Positions 35,471 through 44,622 of a stretch of DNA of 64,000 nucleotides are shown in pieces (the first letter of the stretch is position 1; the number at the start of each line of letters is the position of its first letter). The DNA is from Streptomyces sp. SPB162. GTDB taxonomy: Bacteria; Actinomycetota; Actinomycetes; Streptomycetales; Streptomycetaceae. The stretch spans positions 5,711,001 to 5,775,000 of the forward strand of contig NZ_JAQFII010000001.1 of NCBI RefSeq assembly GCF_029504575.1, written 5' to 3'. Made by a program: the position numbers and the translations under genes. The notes beneath the pieces are model-generated. The model made no database searches. It was not told the origin of the DNA and worked only from the letters and a program-made list of their open reading frames with translations.

Positions 35471-37411
35471 TTGACCGCACCATCCGCACACAAGGTTTCC
35501 GAGCGCGAGGCCCGGCAGGTGGCCGAGGCCGCCCGCGAACAGGACTGGCGGAAGCCCAGCTTCGCCAAGGAGCTGTTCCTGGGCCGCTTCAGGCTCGATC
35601 TGATCCATCCACATCCCCAGCCGGCGCCCGACGACGTCCAGCGCGGCGAGGAGTTTCTCGCCAAGCTCCAGGACTTCTGCGAGACGAAGATCGACGGGGC
35701 GCTGATCGAACGCGAGGCGCGGATCCCCGACGAGATCATCAACGGGCTCAAGGAGCTCGGTGCCCTCGGTATGAAGATCGACACGAAGTACGGCGGCCTG
35801 GGCCTGACGCAGGTGTACTACAACAAGGCCCTCGCGCTCGTGGGCTCCGCCAACGCCGCGATCGGCGCGCTGCTCTCCGCGCACCAGTCCATCGGCGTTC
35901 CGCAGCCGCTCAAGATGTTCGGCACCGCGGAGCAGAAGGAGACCTTCCTCCCGCGCTGCGCCCGCACCGACATCAGCGCCTTCCTCCTTACCGAGCCCGA
36001 CGTCGGCTCCGACCCGGCCCGGCTGGCGACCAGCGCGGTGCCCACCGAGGATGGCTCCGCGTACGTCCTGGACGGCGTCAAGCTGTGGACGACCAACGGC
36101 GTCGTCGCCGACCTGCTGGTCGTCATGGCCCGGGTCCCGAAGTCGGAGGGGCACAAGGGCGGCATCACGGCCTTCGTCGTCGAAGCCGCCTCCGAGGGCG
36201 TCACGGTCGAACACCGCAACGCGTTCATGGGGCTGCGCGGCCTGGAGAACGGCGTCACCCGGTTCCACCGGGTCACCGTCCCGGCGGGCAACCGCATCGG
36301 GCCCGAGGGCGCCGGCCTGAAGATCGCCCTGACCACGCTGAACACCGGCCGGCTGTCGCTGCCCGCGATGTGCGTCGGCGCCGGAAAGTGGTGCCTGAAG
36401 ATCGCCCGCGAGTGGTCCCTGGAGCGGGAGCAGTGGGGCAAGTCCATCGCCAAGCACGAGGCCGTCGGCTCGAAGATCGCCTTCATCGCGGCGACCACCT
36501 TCGCCCTGGAGGCGGTCGTGGACCTGTCCTCGCAGATGGCCGACGAGGACCGCAACGACATCCGCATCGAGGCCGCCCTCGCCAAGCTCTACGGCAGCGA
36601 GATGGGCTGCCTGATGGCCGACGAACTGGTGCAGATCCGCGGCGGCCGCGGCTTCGAGACCGCCGCGTCCCTCGCCGCCCGCGGCGAGCGCGCCGTCCCC
36701 GCCGAGCAGGTGCTGCGCGATCTGCGCATCAACCGCATCTTCGAGGGGTCGACGGAGATCATGCACCTGCTGATCGCCCGTGAGGCGGTCGACGCGCACC
36801 TGTCCGTCGCGGGCGACCTCATCGACCCGGAGAAGACCCTCGGCGACAAGGCGAAGGCCGGCGCGAAGGCCGGCGGCTTCTACGCCCGCTGGCTCCCCAA
36901 GCTCGTCGCCGGGCCCGGCCAACTGCCCACGGCGTACTCCGAGTTCCACCCCGACGGCTATCCGGACCTGGCCGCCCACCTGCGGTACACCGAGCGCAGC
37001 GCGCGCAAGCTCGCCCGCTCGACGTTCCTGGCCATGGCGCGCTGGCAGGGCCGCATGGAGACGAAACAGGGCTTCCTCGGCCGCATCGTCGACATCGGGG
37101 CGGAGCTCTTCGCGATGAGCGCCGCCTGCGTACGCGCCGAGATGCTGCGCTCGTCGGGTACGGAGGGCCGGGCCGCCTACCAGCTCGCCGACGCCTTCTG
37201 CCGGCAGTCCCGGATCCGTGTCGAGGAGCTCTTCACCCGCCTGTGGTCGAACACCGACGACCTGGACCGCAAGGTCGTCGACGGGGTGCTCGGCGGCGCC
37301 TACACGTGGCTGGAGGCGGGCATCGTCGACCTCAGCGGCGACGGCGCGTGGATCGCCGACGCCACCCCCGGCCCCGCCACGACCGACAACGTCCACCGCC
37401 CCATCCGCTGA
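35471..37411 (+). CDS. Acyl-CoA dehydrogenase, VLCAD/FadE-like two-domain form
   Basis: A 646-residue flavoenzyme. The start is TTG 35471, with GAGGTGA upstream. The core dehydrogenase spans about residues 50-430: FAD-contacting FLLTEPDVGSDPARLATSA, LKLWTTNG-like VKLWTTNGVVADLLVVMARV, and the catalytic Glu in IFEGSTEIMHLLIAREAV. A C-terminal helical extension of about 200 residues resembles very-long-chain acyl-CoA dehydrogenases. It catalyses the first oxidation of beta-oxidation. It stands alone, ahead of dxr; the 250-bp upstream region shows only the divergent SigK-type promoter. Confidence 0.92.
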   Translation: MTAPSAHKVSEREARQVAEAAREQDWRKPSFAKELFLGRFRLDLIHPHPQPAPDDVQRGEEFLAKLQDFCETKIDGALIEREARIPDEIINGLKELGALGMKIDTKYGGLGLTQVYYNKALALVGSANAAIGALLSAHQSIGVPQPLKMFGTAEQKETFLPRCARTDISAFLLTEPDVGSDPARLATSAVPTEDGSAYVLDGVKLWTTNGVVADLLVVMARVPKSEGHKGGITAFVVEAASEGVTVEHRNAFMGLRGLENGVTRFHRVTVPAGNRIGPEGAGLKIALTTLNTGRLSLPAMCVGAGKWCLKIAREWSLEREQWGKSIAKHEAVGSKIAFIAATTFALEAVVDLSSQMADEDRNDIRIEAALAKLYGSEMGCLMADELVQIRGGRGFETAASLAARGERAVPAEQVLRDLRINRIFEGSTEIMHLLIAREAVDAHLSVAGDLIDPEKTLGDKAKAGAKAGGFYARWLPKLVAGPGQLPTAYSEFHPDGYPDLAAHLRYTERSARKLARSTFLAMARWQGRMETKQGFLGRIVDIGAELFAMSAACVRAEMLRSSGTEGRAAYQLADAFCRQSRIRVEELFTRLWSNTDDLDRKVVDGVLGGAYTWLEAGIVDLSGDGAWIADATPGPATTDNVHRPIR

Positions 37412-37471
37412 CCCGGGCCGCACACCGGCCCGCCCGCCCGCTCCGCCGCCGGGTCCGCTCGGACCCCGCAC

Positions 37472-37505
37472 CCGCATCCCCTGTCGGAACCGACAGGGGA
37501 TGCGG
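37472..37505. repeat. Perfect 34-bp palindrome 13 bp before dxr
   Basis: Two 16-bp arms (CCGCATCCCCTGTCGG and its complement) around AA. It lies 60 bp after the acyl-CoA dehydrogenase stop and ends 13 bp before the dxr start. It may act as a terminator for the former or as an operator or RNA hairpin in the dxr leader. No T-tract follows. Confidence 0.7.
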
Positions 37506-37518
37506 CCACAATGGGGGG

Positions 37519-38766
37519 ATGACGGACTCCCTCGCAGACCCGCATCACCGCGAATTCGCGGCCGCAGCCGAGACCGAAGGACCCCGGGACATCGTGATCC
37601 TCGGTTCCACCGGATCGATCGGCACCCAGGCCATCGACGTGGTGCTGCGCAACCCCGACCGCTTCCGCGTGGTGGCGCTGTCCGCCGCCGGCGGCCGGAT
37701 CGAGTTGCTCGCCGAGCAGGCCCACCAGCTGCGGGTACGGACCGTGGCCGTGGCGGACGAGGCCGCCGTCGAGGCGCTGCGGCAGGCGCTCGGCCGGCAC
37801 TTCGGCCCCGGCGAGGCGCTGCCGGAGATCTGGTCGGGTCCCGACGCCGCGACCCGGCTCGCCGCGAGCGAGTGCCACTCGGTGCTCAACGGCATCACGG
37901 GCTCCATCGGGCTGCGCCCGACGCTGGCGGCCCTGGAGGCCGACCGGGTGCTGATCCTCGCCAACAAGGAGTCGCTGATCGTCGGCGGCCCGCTGGTGAA
38001 GGCGCTCGCGAAGCCCGGTCAGATCATTCCGGTGGACTCCGAGCACTCCGCGCTCTTCCAGGCGCTGATGGGCGGCAGCCGCGAGGAGGTCCGCAAGCTG
38101 ATCGTCACCGCCTCCGGCGGCCCGTTCCGCGGCCGCACCAAGGAGGAGCTCGCCGGCGTCACCCCCAAGGACGCGCTCGCGCACCCGACCTGGGCCATGG
38201 GGCCGGTCATCACGATCAACTCCGCGACCCTGGTCAACAAGGGTCTGGAGGTCATCGAGGCGCATCTGCTCTACGACATCCCCTTCGACCGGATCGAGGT
38301 CGTGGTCCACCCGCAGTCGTACATCCACTCGATGGTGGAGTTCGCCGACGGCTCGACGCTGGCCCAGGCGAGCCCGCCCGACATGCGGATGCCCATCGCC
38401 CTCGGCCTCGGCTGGCCCCGGCGGGTCCCGGACGCCGCACCCGCGTTCGACTGGTCGACGGCGTCGACGTGGGAATTCTTCCCGCTGGACGACAACGCGT
38501 TCCCAGCGGTGGCATTGGCGCGACATGTGGGTAGCCTCGGGGGCACCGCACCCGCGGTGTTCAACGCGGCCAACGAGGAATGCGTCGAAGCCTTCCTCGC
38601 CGGCCGGCTGCCCTTCACGGGGATCGTGGACACCGTCGCCCGGGTGGTCGAGGAACACGGCCACCCGGATCCGGGAACTCGACTGACCGTCGAGGACGTC
38701 CTTGAGGCGGAGGCGTGGGCACGGGCCCGCGCGAGGGAACTGGCTACGGAGGCTGCACGGGTATGA
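37519..38766 (+). CDS. dxr: 1-deoxy-D-xylulose 5-phosphate reductoisomerase
   Basis: A 415-residue enzyme. NADPH-binding ILGSTGSIGTQAIDVV lies at the N-terminus, followed by RVLILANKESLIVGG, the metal-site stretch IIPVDSEHSALFQAL, and HPQSYIHSMVEFADGSTLAQ. It converts DXP to MEP in the non-mevalonate isoprenoid pathway, with ispG three genes on. Start ATG 37519 follows GGGGGG. Its stop overlaps the site-2 protease start in ATGA. An N-terminal extension of about 25 residues precedes the Rossmann fold, as in other Streptomyces. Confidence 0.96.
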   Translation: MTDSLADPHHREFAAAAETEGPRDIVILGSTGSIGTQAIDVVLRNPDRFRVVALSAAGGRIELLAEQAHQLRVRTVAVADEAAVEALRQALGRHFGPGEALPEIWSGPDAATRLAASECHSVLNGITGSIGLRPTLAALEADRVLILANKESLIVGGPLVKALAKPGQIIPVDSEHSALFQALMGGSREEVRKLIVTASGGPFRGRTKEELAGVTPKDALAHPTWAMGPVITINSATLVNKGLEVIEAHLLYDIPFDRIEVVVHPQSYIHSMVEFADGSTLAQASPPDMRMPIALGLGWPRRVPDAAPAFDWSTASTWEFFPLDDNAFPAVALARHVGSLGGTAPAVFNAANEECVEAFLAGRLPFTGIVDTVARVVEEHGHPDPGTRLTVEDVLEAEAWARARARELATEAARV

Positions 38767-40064
38767 CGGCACTCATGTGGGGCGTCGGGATCGTCATCTT
38801 CCTCGTCGGCCTGCTCTTCTCCATCGCCTGGCACGAGCTCGGCCACCTCTCCACCGCCAAGCTCTTCAAGATCCGCGTGCCGCAGTACATGGTCGGCTTC
38901 GGCCCGACCATCTGGTCACGGCACAAGGGCGAGACCGAGTACGGCTTCAAGGCCATCCCGCTCGGCGGCTACATCCGCATGATCGGCATGTTCCCGCCCG
39001 GCGCGGACGGCAAGGTCACCGCACGGTCCACCTCACCGTGGCGCAGCATGATAGAAGACGCCCGTTCGGCCGCGTACGAGGAGCTGCGGCCGGGCGACGA
39101 GACGCGGATGTTCTACACGCGCAAGCCGTGGAAGCGCGTCATCGTGATGTTCGCCGGGCCGTTCATGAACCTGATCCTGGCCGTCGTGCTCTTCGCGGTC
39201 TCGCTGATGGGCTTCGGCCAGCTGAAGGCGACCACCACCGTCAGCAGCGTCGGCGAGTGCGTGGTCGAGGCCTCCGCCAAGACCGACGTCTGCCCGAAGG
39301 GGGCCAAGCCGCCGCCCGCCAAGACGGCGGGCCTGCTGGCCGGCGACCGGATCGTCTCGTTCAACGGGGTCCAGGTCACCAAGTGGGACCAGCTGTCGGA
39401 CCGGATCCGCGACACGATCGGCCCGGCCACCATCGTGGTCGACCGCGGCGGGAAGAACCTCACCCTGCACGCGAACCTCGTCGAGAACACCGTCGTCCAG
39501 CGGGACGGCGACGGCAACTACGTGCGCGACAAGTACGTGAAGGCCGGATTCCTCGGCTTCTCCCCGGACAGCCAGGTGCAGACGCTCTCGCTGTCGGAGT
39601 CCGCGGACACCATGGTCACCATGACCAAGCGCAGCATCGAGGGCATCGGTGACATCCCGTCGAAGATCCCGGCGCTGTGGGGCTCGGCCTTCCAGGGCAA
39701 GGAGCGCACCCCGGACCAGCCCGTCGGGATGTACGGAGTGGCGCGGATCAGCGGCGAGATCTTCTCGTCCGACATCCCCGCGACGCAGGCGCTGGCCTTC
39801 TTCATCACGCTGCTCGCCGGGGTGAACCTGTCGCTCTTCCTGTTCAACATGCTGCCCCTGCTCCCGCTCGACGGCGGTCACATCGCCGGCGCGCTCTGGG
39901 AGTCCGTGCGCCGCAGGGTGGCCAAGCTGACCCGGCGCCCGGACCCCGGCCCCTTCGACGTGGCCAAGCTGATGCCGGTCGCCTACGTCGTCGCGGGCAT
40001 CTTCATCTGCTTCACGGCCCTGGTGCTCGTGGCCGACGTCGTCAATCCGGTGACGCTTTCCTGA
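38763..40064 (+). CDS. rseP: RseP/Rip1-type site-2 membrane metalloprotease
   Basis: A 433-residue protease. Zinc motif HELGH is at residues 24-28 in the first membrane helix, a PDZ domain spans about residues 170-270 (AGLLAGDRIVSFNGVQVTKW), and the third zinc ligand region is NMLPLLPLDGGHIAGALWE. It performs intramembrane cleavage of anti-sigma factors and other membrane proteins. RskA, encoded 6.5 kb away, is a plausible substrate by analogy with mycobacterial Rip1. It is coupled to dxr by a 4-bp overlap, the standard actinobacterial arrangement. Confidence 0.94.
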   Translation: MTALMWGVGIVIFLVGLLFSIAWHELGHLSTAKLFKIRVPQYMVGFGPTIWSRHKGETEYGFKAIPLGGYIRMIGMFPPGADGKVTARSTSPWRSMIEDARSAAYEELRPGDETRMFYTRKPWKRVIVMFAGPFMNLILAVVLFAVSLMGFGQLKATTTVSSVGECVVEASAKTDVCPKGAKPPPAKTAGLLAGDRIVSFNGVQVTKWDQLSDRIRDTIGPATIVVDRGGKNLTLHANLVENTVVQRDGDGNYVRDKYVKAGFLGFSPDSQVQTLSLSESADTMVTMTKRSIEGIGDIPSKIPALWGSAFQGKERTPDQPVGMYGVARISGEIFSSDIPATQALAFFITLLAGVNLSLFLFNMLPLLPLDGGHIAGALWESVRRRVAKLTRRPDPGPFDVAKLMPVAYVVAGIFICFTALVLVADVVNPVTLS

Positions 40065-40159
40065 CGAATGCGGGAGTCGTGGGCGGGGTGCCGTAACCTC
40101 GGTGATCGGAGCCCGCCCACGCCGGGACCTTGTTCCACAGCCTTGGGGATGCCAAGAAC

Positions 40160-41314
40160 ATGACCGCGATTTCGCTCGGAATGCCCGACGTTCCGATCAA
40201 GCTCGCCGAACGCCGCCACAGCCGCAAGATCCAGGTCGGGTCGGTCGCGGTGGGCGGCGACGCGCCGGTTTCGGTCCAGTCCATGACGACGACGGTGACG
40301 GCGGACATCGGGGCGACGCTCCAGCAGATCGCCGAGCTCACCGCTTCCGGCTGCCAGATCGTCCGGGTGGCCTGCCCGACGCAGGACGACGCGGACGCGC
40401 TCGCCACCATCGCCAAGAAGTCGCAGATCCCGGTGATCGCCGACATCCACTTCCAGCCGAAGTACGTCTTCGCGGCGCTCGACGCCGGCTGCGCGGCCGT
40501 CCGCGTCAACCCCGGCAACATCAAGCAGTTCGACGACAAGGTCAAGGAGATCGCGAAGGCGGCGGCCTCGGTCGGCACCCCGATCCGGATCGGCGTCAAC
40601 GCGGGCTCGCTGGACCGCCGGCTGATGGAGAAGTACGGCAAGGCCACCCCCGAGGCGCTGGTGGAGTCCGCGCTGTGGGAGTGCTCGCTGTTCGAGGAGC
40701 ACGGCTTCCGCGACATCAAGATCTCGGTCAAGCACAACGACCCGGTCGTGATGGTCAACGCCTACCGGCTGCTGGCGAGCAAGTGCGACTACCCGCTGCA
40801 CCTGGGTGTCACGGAGGCAGGTCCCGCCTTCCAGGGCACCATCAAGTCCGCCGTCGCCTTCGGGGCGCTGCTCTCCGAGGGCATCGGCGACACGATCCGG
40901 GTCTCGCTCTCCGCCCCGCCGGTCGAGGAGATCAAGGTCGGCATCCAGATCCTGGAGTCGCTCAACCTGCGCCAGCGCCGCCTGGAGATCGTCTCCTGCC
41001 CGTCCTGCGGCCGCGCCCAGGTCGACGTCTACAAGCTCGCCGACCAGGTCTCCGCCGGCCTGGAGGGCATGGAGGTCCCGCTCAGGGTCGCCGTCATGGG
41101 CTGCGTCGTGAACGGCCCCGGTGAGGCCCGCGAGGCCGACCTCGGTGTCGCGTCCGGCAACGGCAAGGGCCAGATCTTCGTCAAGGGCGAGGTCATCAAG
41201 ACCGTCCCGGAGTCGAAGATCGTGGAGACCCTGATCGAAGAGGCAATGAAGATCGCCGAGCAGATGGAGGCGGACGGCATCGCCTCCGGCGAGCCCTCGG
41301 TCAACGTGAGCTGA
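40160..41314 (+). CDS. ispG: 4-hydroxy-3-methylbut-2-en-1-yl diphosphate synthase
   Basis: A 384-residue enzyme, start ATG 40160. Iron-sulfur ligands are visible as CPSCGRAQVDVYKLA and VAVMGCVVNGPGEAREADLG, the GcpE C-x2-C, C and E set. The N-terminal TIM barrel has RVACPTQDDADALATIAKKS and VIADIHFQPKYVF. It reductively dehydrates MEcPP to HMBPP in the MEP pathway. It is 95 bp downstream of rseP and probably part of the dxr unit. A hairpin at 41378 follows. Confidence 0.96.
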   Translation: MTAISLGMPDVPIKLAERRHSRKIQVGSVAVGGDAPVSVQSMTTTVTADIGATLQQIAELTASGCQIVRVACPTQDDADALATIAKKSQIPVIADIHFQPKYVFAALDAGCAAVRVNPGNIKQFDDKVKEIAKAAASVGTPIRIGVNAGSLDRRLMEKYGKATPEALVESALWECSLFEEHGFRDIKISVKHNDPVVMVNAYRLLASKCDYPLHLGVTEAGPAFQGTIKSAVAFGALLSEGIGDTIRVSLSAPPVEEIKVGIQILESLNLRQRRLEIVSCPSCGRAQVDVYKLADQVSAGLEGMEVPLRVAVMGCVVNGPGEAREADLGVASGNGKGQIFVKGEVIKTVPESKIVETLIEEAMKIAEQMEADGIASGEPSVNVS

Positions 41315-41377
41315 CCGGAGAACGCCCCCGAGGCCACCTCCGCGAAACCCGCCGCCGCGGGGTAAAGTGCGAAGATC

Positions 41378-41404
41378 TACCCCCGGTCACGCAGACCGGG
41401 GGTA
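41378..41404 (+). terminator. Hairpin between ispG and the first GNAT gene
   Basis: TACCCCCGGTC / GACCGGGGGTA, 11-bp perfect stem with 5-nt loop ACGCA, 64 bp after the ispG stop and 37 bp before the next start. Terminator or leader hairpin. Confidence 0.5.
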
Positions 41405-41440
41405 CCCCCGCCCCCCGCGGCCTGTAGGTGAGGCGCACAC

Positions 41441-42286
41441 GTGCTGACGACGACGACCGCGAAGGTCCTGGAGGCCGGCGAACTCGACGCCGCCCTCGAA
41501 GTGCTCGACCGCGACCCCGTGTCCAACGCGTTCGTCGCCTCCCGTGTGAACGTCGCGGGCCTGGACCCCTGGCGCCTGGGCGGCGAGATGTGGGGCTGGT
41601 ACTCCGGCGGCCGGCTCACCTCCCTCTGCTACGCGGGCGCCAACCTGGTGCCCATCTGCGCGGGCCCCGAAGCCGTCCGCGCCTTCGCCGAGCGGGCCCG
41701 CCGGGCGGGCCGCCGCTGCTCGTCGATCGTCGGTCCCGCCGAGCCCACCACCGAACTGTGGTCGCTGCTCGAACCCAGCTGGGGCCCCGCCCGCGAGATC
41801 CGCGGCCGCCAGCCGCTGATGACCACCCGGGCGCTGCCCGCGGACATCGCACCGGACCCCCTCGTACGCCGTGTCCGGCGCGACGAGATGGACGTGATCA
41901 TGCCGGCGTGCGTGTCCATGTTCACCGAGGAGGTCGGCGTCTCCCCGCTCGCGGGGGACGGCGGGCTGCTCTACCAGGCACGGGTCGCCGAACTCGTCAC
42001 CGCGGGCCGGTCCTTCGCCCGCATCGAGAACGGCCGGGTGGTCTTCAAGGCCGAGATCGGCGCCGTCACCCGGCACGCCTGCCAGATCCAGGGCGTCTGG
42101 GTGGCGCCGGAGTACCGCGGGCAGGGCCTGTCGGAGGCCGGTATGACCGCTGTGCTGCACTACGCGCTGCGGGACGTGGCCCCGGTCGCGAGCCTGTACG
42201 TCAACGACTTCAACGCCCCCGCCCGTGCCTCCTACCGCCGGGTGGGATTCACCGAGGTCGGCGCCTTCATGAGCGTGCTGTTCTGA
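41441..42286 (+). CDS. GNAT N-acetyltransferase with N-terminal DUF4081 domain
   Basis: A 281-residue protein from GTG 41441. The N-terminal half (SNAFVASRVNVAGLDPWRLG) matches DUF4081, a domain found ahead of GNAT folds in actinobacteria. The C-terminal GNAT core has QIQGVWVAPEYRGQGLSEAG for acetyl-CoA binding and LYVNDFNAPARASYRRVGF. Substrate unknown. It is a conserved neighbour between ispG and proS in Streptomyces. Confidence 0.9.
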   Translation: MLTTTTAKVLEAGELDAALEVLDRDPVSNAFVASRVNVAGLDPWRLGGEMWGWYSGGRLTSLCYAGANLVPICAGPEAVRAFAERARRAGRRCSSIVGPAEPTTELWSLLEPSWGPAREIRGRQPLMTTRALPADIAPDPLVRRVRRDEMDVIMPACVSMFTEEVGVSPLAGDGGLLYQARVAELVTAGRSFARIENGRVVFKAEIGAVTRHACQIQGVWVAPEYRGQGLSEAGMTAVLHYALRDVAPVASLYVNDFNAPARASYRRVGFTEVGAFMSVLF

Positions 42287-42290
42287 CGTA

Positions 42291-42860
42291 ATGTCGCGTC
42301 CCATGGAAGATGTCGTGGTCGGCCGTCTCGACCTCGGGCAACGGGTCGACGAGGCCCTCGCCGTACAGGCCCTCGCCTTCGGTCTCGACGCCGACGAGAT
42401 CGCCATCCGCCGCCAGATCGTCGTGCGGCACCTCAGCTGCCCCGGCGCCCGCTCGCTGGGCGCGACCACCCAGGACGGCCGGCTCGTCGGCTTCGTCTAC
42501 GGCATGCCCAACGACCGGGCGCACTGGTGGTCCACCGTCGTCCAGCCGTACATGCGCCAACGCGGCACCGAGCAGTGGCTCGACGGCTCCTTCGTCATCA
42601 CGGAACTGCACGTGCTGCCGGCCTTCCAGGGCCTGGGCATCGGACGGCAGCTGATCACCACCATCACCGACACGGCCATCGAGCCGCGCAGCATCCTCTC
42701 CGCGATCGACGTCGAGAGCCCCGCCCGCCACCTCTACCGGGCGCTGGGCTACCAGGACCTGGCCCGCCCCGTGCACTTCCCCAGCGCGACGAGCCCGTAC
42801 GCGGTGATGGGCGCGCCCCTGCCACTGCGCCGCCCGGACCGCCCCCGGGGCCCGGCATAA
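42291..42860 (+). CDS. GNAT-family N-acetyltransferase
   Basis: A 189-residue protein starting at ATG 42291, 4 bp after the preceding stop; ATG 42303 is an equally good start since neither has a clear ribosome binding site. The acetyl-CoA pocket is FVITELHVLPAFQGLGIGRQ and the fold ends with ESPARHLYRALGYQDLARPV. Substrate unknown. It probably shares a transcript with the DUF4081-GNAT gene upstream. Confidence 0.87.
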   Translation: MSRPMEDVVVGRLDLGQRVDEALAVQALAFGLDADEIAIRRQIVVRHLSCPGARSLGATTQDGRLVGFVYGMPNDRAHWWSTVVQPYMRQRGTEQWLDGSFVITELHVLPAFQGLGIGRQLITTITDTAIEPRSILSAIDVESPARHLYRALGYQDLARPVHFPSATSPYAVMGAPLPLRRPDRPRGPA

Positions 42861-42930
42861 CGCGTTTCCCCGCCGGCGGCCGGGCTGGATATCCTCGCGG
42901 GAATCCCTGTCGAGCCCCTGGAGAGCCACC

Positions 42931-44619
42931 ATGGTCCTGCGCATGTCCCGTCTGATGCTCAAGACGCTGCGCGACGACCCGGCCGACGCCGAGACGTCCA
43001 GCCACAAGCTGCTGGTCCGCGCCGGTTTCGTACGCCGCTCGTCGGCGGGCGTCTGGATCTGGCTGCCGCTCGGCAAGCGGGTCCTGGAGAACGTCTCGCG
43101 CGTCGTCCGCGAGGAGATGGACGCCATCGGCGGCCAGGAGGTGCTGCTGCCGGCCCTGCTGCCGCGCGAGCACTACGAGACGACCGGCCGCGCGGGCGAG
43201 TACGGCGACCTGCTCTTCCAGCTCAAGGACCGCAAGGGCGCGGACTACGTCCTCGGCCCGACCCACGAGGAGATCTTCACCCAGGTGGTGAAGGACCAGT
43301 GCACGTCCTACAAGGACCTGCCGGTGATCCTCTACCAGATCCAGACGAAGTACCGGGACGAGGCCCGCCCGCGCTCCGGCGTGCTGCGCGGCCGCGAGTT
43401 CCAGATGAAGGACTCGTACTCCTTCGACACCACGGACGAGGGGCTGGCCGAGGCGTACCGGGCGCACCGCGACGCGTACATCCGCATCTTCACCCGGCTC
43501 GGCTTCGACTACCGGATCGTCTCGGCGGTATCCGGGGCGATGGGCGGTTCCGCCTCCGAGGAGTTCCTCGCCCCCGCCGAGGCCGGCGAGGACACCTTCG
43601 TGGACTGCCCGGCCTGCGAGTACGCGGCGAACACCGAAGCCGTCACCACGGTCGTGGCTCCCGTCGAGGACGCGGAGCACGGCCCCGTCGAGGAGCTCGA
43701 CACCCCCGACACCCCGACCATCGAGACCCTCGCCGCGCACCTGGGGGTCCCGGCGTCCGCGACGCTGAAGAACCTGCTGGTGAAGGTCGACGGCAAGATC
43801 ACCGCCGTCGGTGTCCCCGGGGACCGCGAGGTCGACCTCGGCAAGCTCGGCGAGCACCTCGCCCCGGCCGTGGTCGAACTGGTCACCGCCGAGGACTTCG
43901 AGGGCCGTCCCGAGCTCGTCCGCGGCTATGTGGGACCGCAGGGCCTGACCGGCATCGAGTACCTCGCCGACCCGCGCATCGCCCGGGGCACCGCCTGGAT
44001 CACCGGTGCCAACAAGCCCGGCAAGCACGCGCGCGACGTCGTCTGCGGCCGCGACTTCGAGGTCGACCGCTACCTCGACGTCGTCACCGTGCGGCCCGGC
44101 GACCCGTGCCCCCGCTGCGGCGCCGGGCTGCGGCTGGACCGCGCGATCGAGATCGGCCACATCTTCCAGCTCGGCCGCAAGTACGCCGACGCCTTCCAGC
44201 TCGACGTGCTCGGGCAGCAGGGCAAGCCGGTGCGCGTGACCATGGGCTCCTACGGCATCGGTGTCTCCCGGGCGGTCGCCGCGCTCGCCGAGCAGACCGC
44301 CGACGCCCAGGGCCTGTGCTGGCCCCGGGAGGTGGCCCCCGCCGACGTGCACCTGGTCGCGGCCGGCAAGGCCCTGCAGACCGAGCTGGCGCTCGAGGTC
44401 GCGGAGAAGCTGCACGCCGCGGGCGTCCGGGTCCTGCTCGACGACCGCGCCGGGGTGTCGCCGGGGGTCAAGTTCACCGACGCGGAGCTCATCGGCGTCC
44501 CGCAGATCCTCGTCGTCGGCCGCCGTGCGGCCGATGGCGTCGTGGAGCTGAAGGACCGCCGGACGGGCGAGCGGGTGGAGCTGACGGTCGACGAGGCGCT
44601 GGCCCGGCTGACCGTCTGA
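42931..44619 (+). CDS. proS: Prolyl-tRNA synthetase, bacterial type with editing domain
   Basis: A 562-residue class II synthetase. ATG 42931 has GGAGAG upstream. Class II motifs are GVLRGREFQMKDSYSFDTTD and GSYGIGVSRAVAALAEQ. The YbaK-like editing insert lies at about residues 250-370 (TIETLAAHLGVPASATLKNL, ITGANKPGKHARDVVCGRDF). It charges tRNA-Pro and clears Ala-tRNA-Pro. The C-terminal anticodon domain includes LLDDRAGVSPGVKFTDAELI. It converges on the kinase gene with a 3-bp gap. Confidence 0.97.
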   Translation: MVLRMSRLMLKTLRDDPADAETSSHKLLVRAGFVRRSSAGVWIWLPLGKRVLENVSRVVREEMDAIGGQEVLLPALLPREHYETTGRAGEYGDLLFQLKDRKGADYVLGPTHEEIFTQVVKDQCTSYKDLPVILYQIQTKYRDEARPRSGVLRGREFQMKDSYSFDTTDEGLAEAYRAHRDAYIRIFTRLGFDYRIVSAVSGAMGGSASEEFLAPAEAGEDTFVDCPACEYAANTEAVTTVVAPVEDAEHGPVEELDTPDTPTIETLAAHLGVPASATLKNLLVKVDGKITAVGVPGDREVDLGKLGEHLAPAVVELVTAEDFEGRPELVRGYVGPQGLTGIEYLADPRIARGTAWITGANKPGKHARDVVCGRDFEVDRYLDVVTVRPGDPCPRCGAGLRLDRAIEIGHIFQLGRKYADAFQLDVLGQQGKPVRVTMGSYGIGVSRAVAALAEQTADAQGLCWPREVAPADVHLVAAGKALQTELALEVAEKLHAAGVRVLLDDRAGVSPGVKFTDAELIGVPQILVVGRRAADGVVELKDRRTGERVELTVDEALARLTV

Positions 44620-44622
44620 CGA

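Noticed and set aside
33857..37477. A 1,206-codon open frame on the minus strand opposite the molybdo-oxidoreductase, dxr-side region and acyl-CoA dehydrogenase
   Set aside because: It is an antisense by-product of high-GC codon bias: no domain is recognisable, the composition is Arg/Gly/Val-rich, and clear genes occupy other frames.
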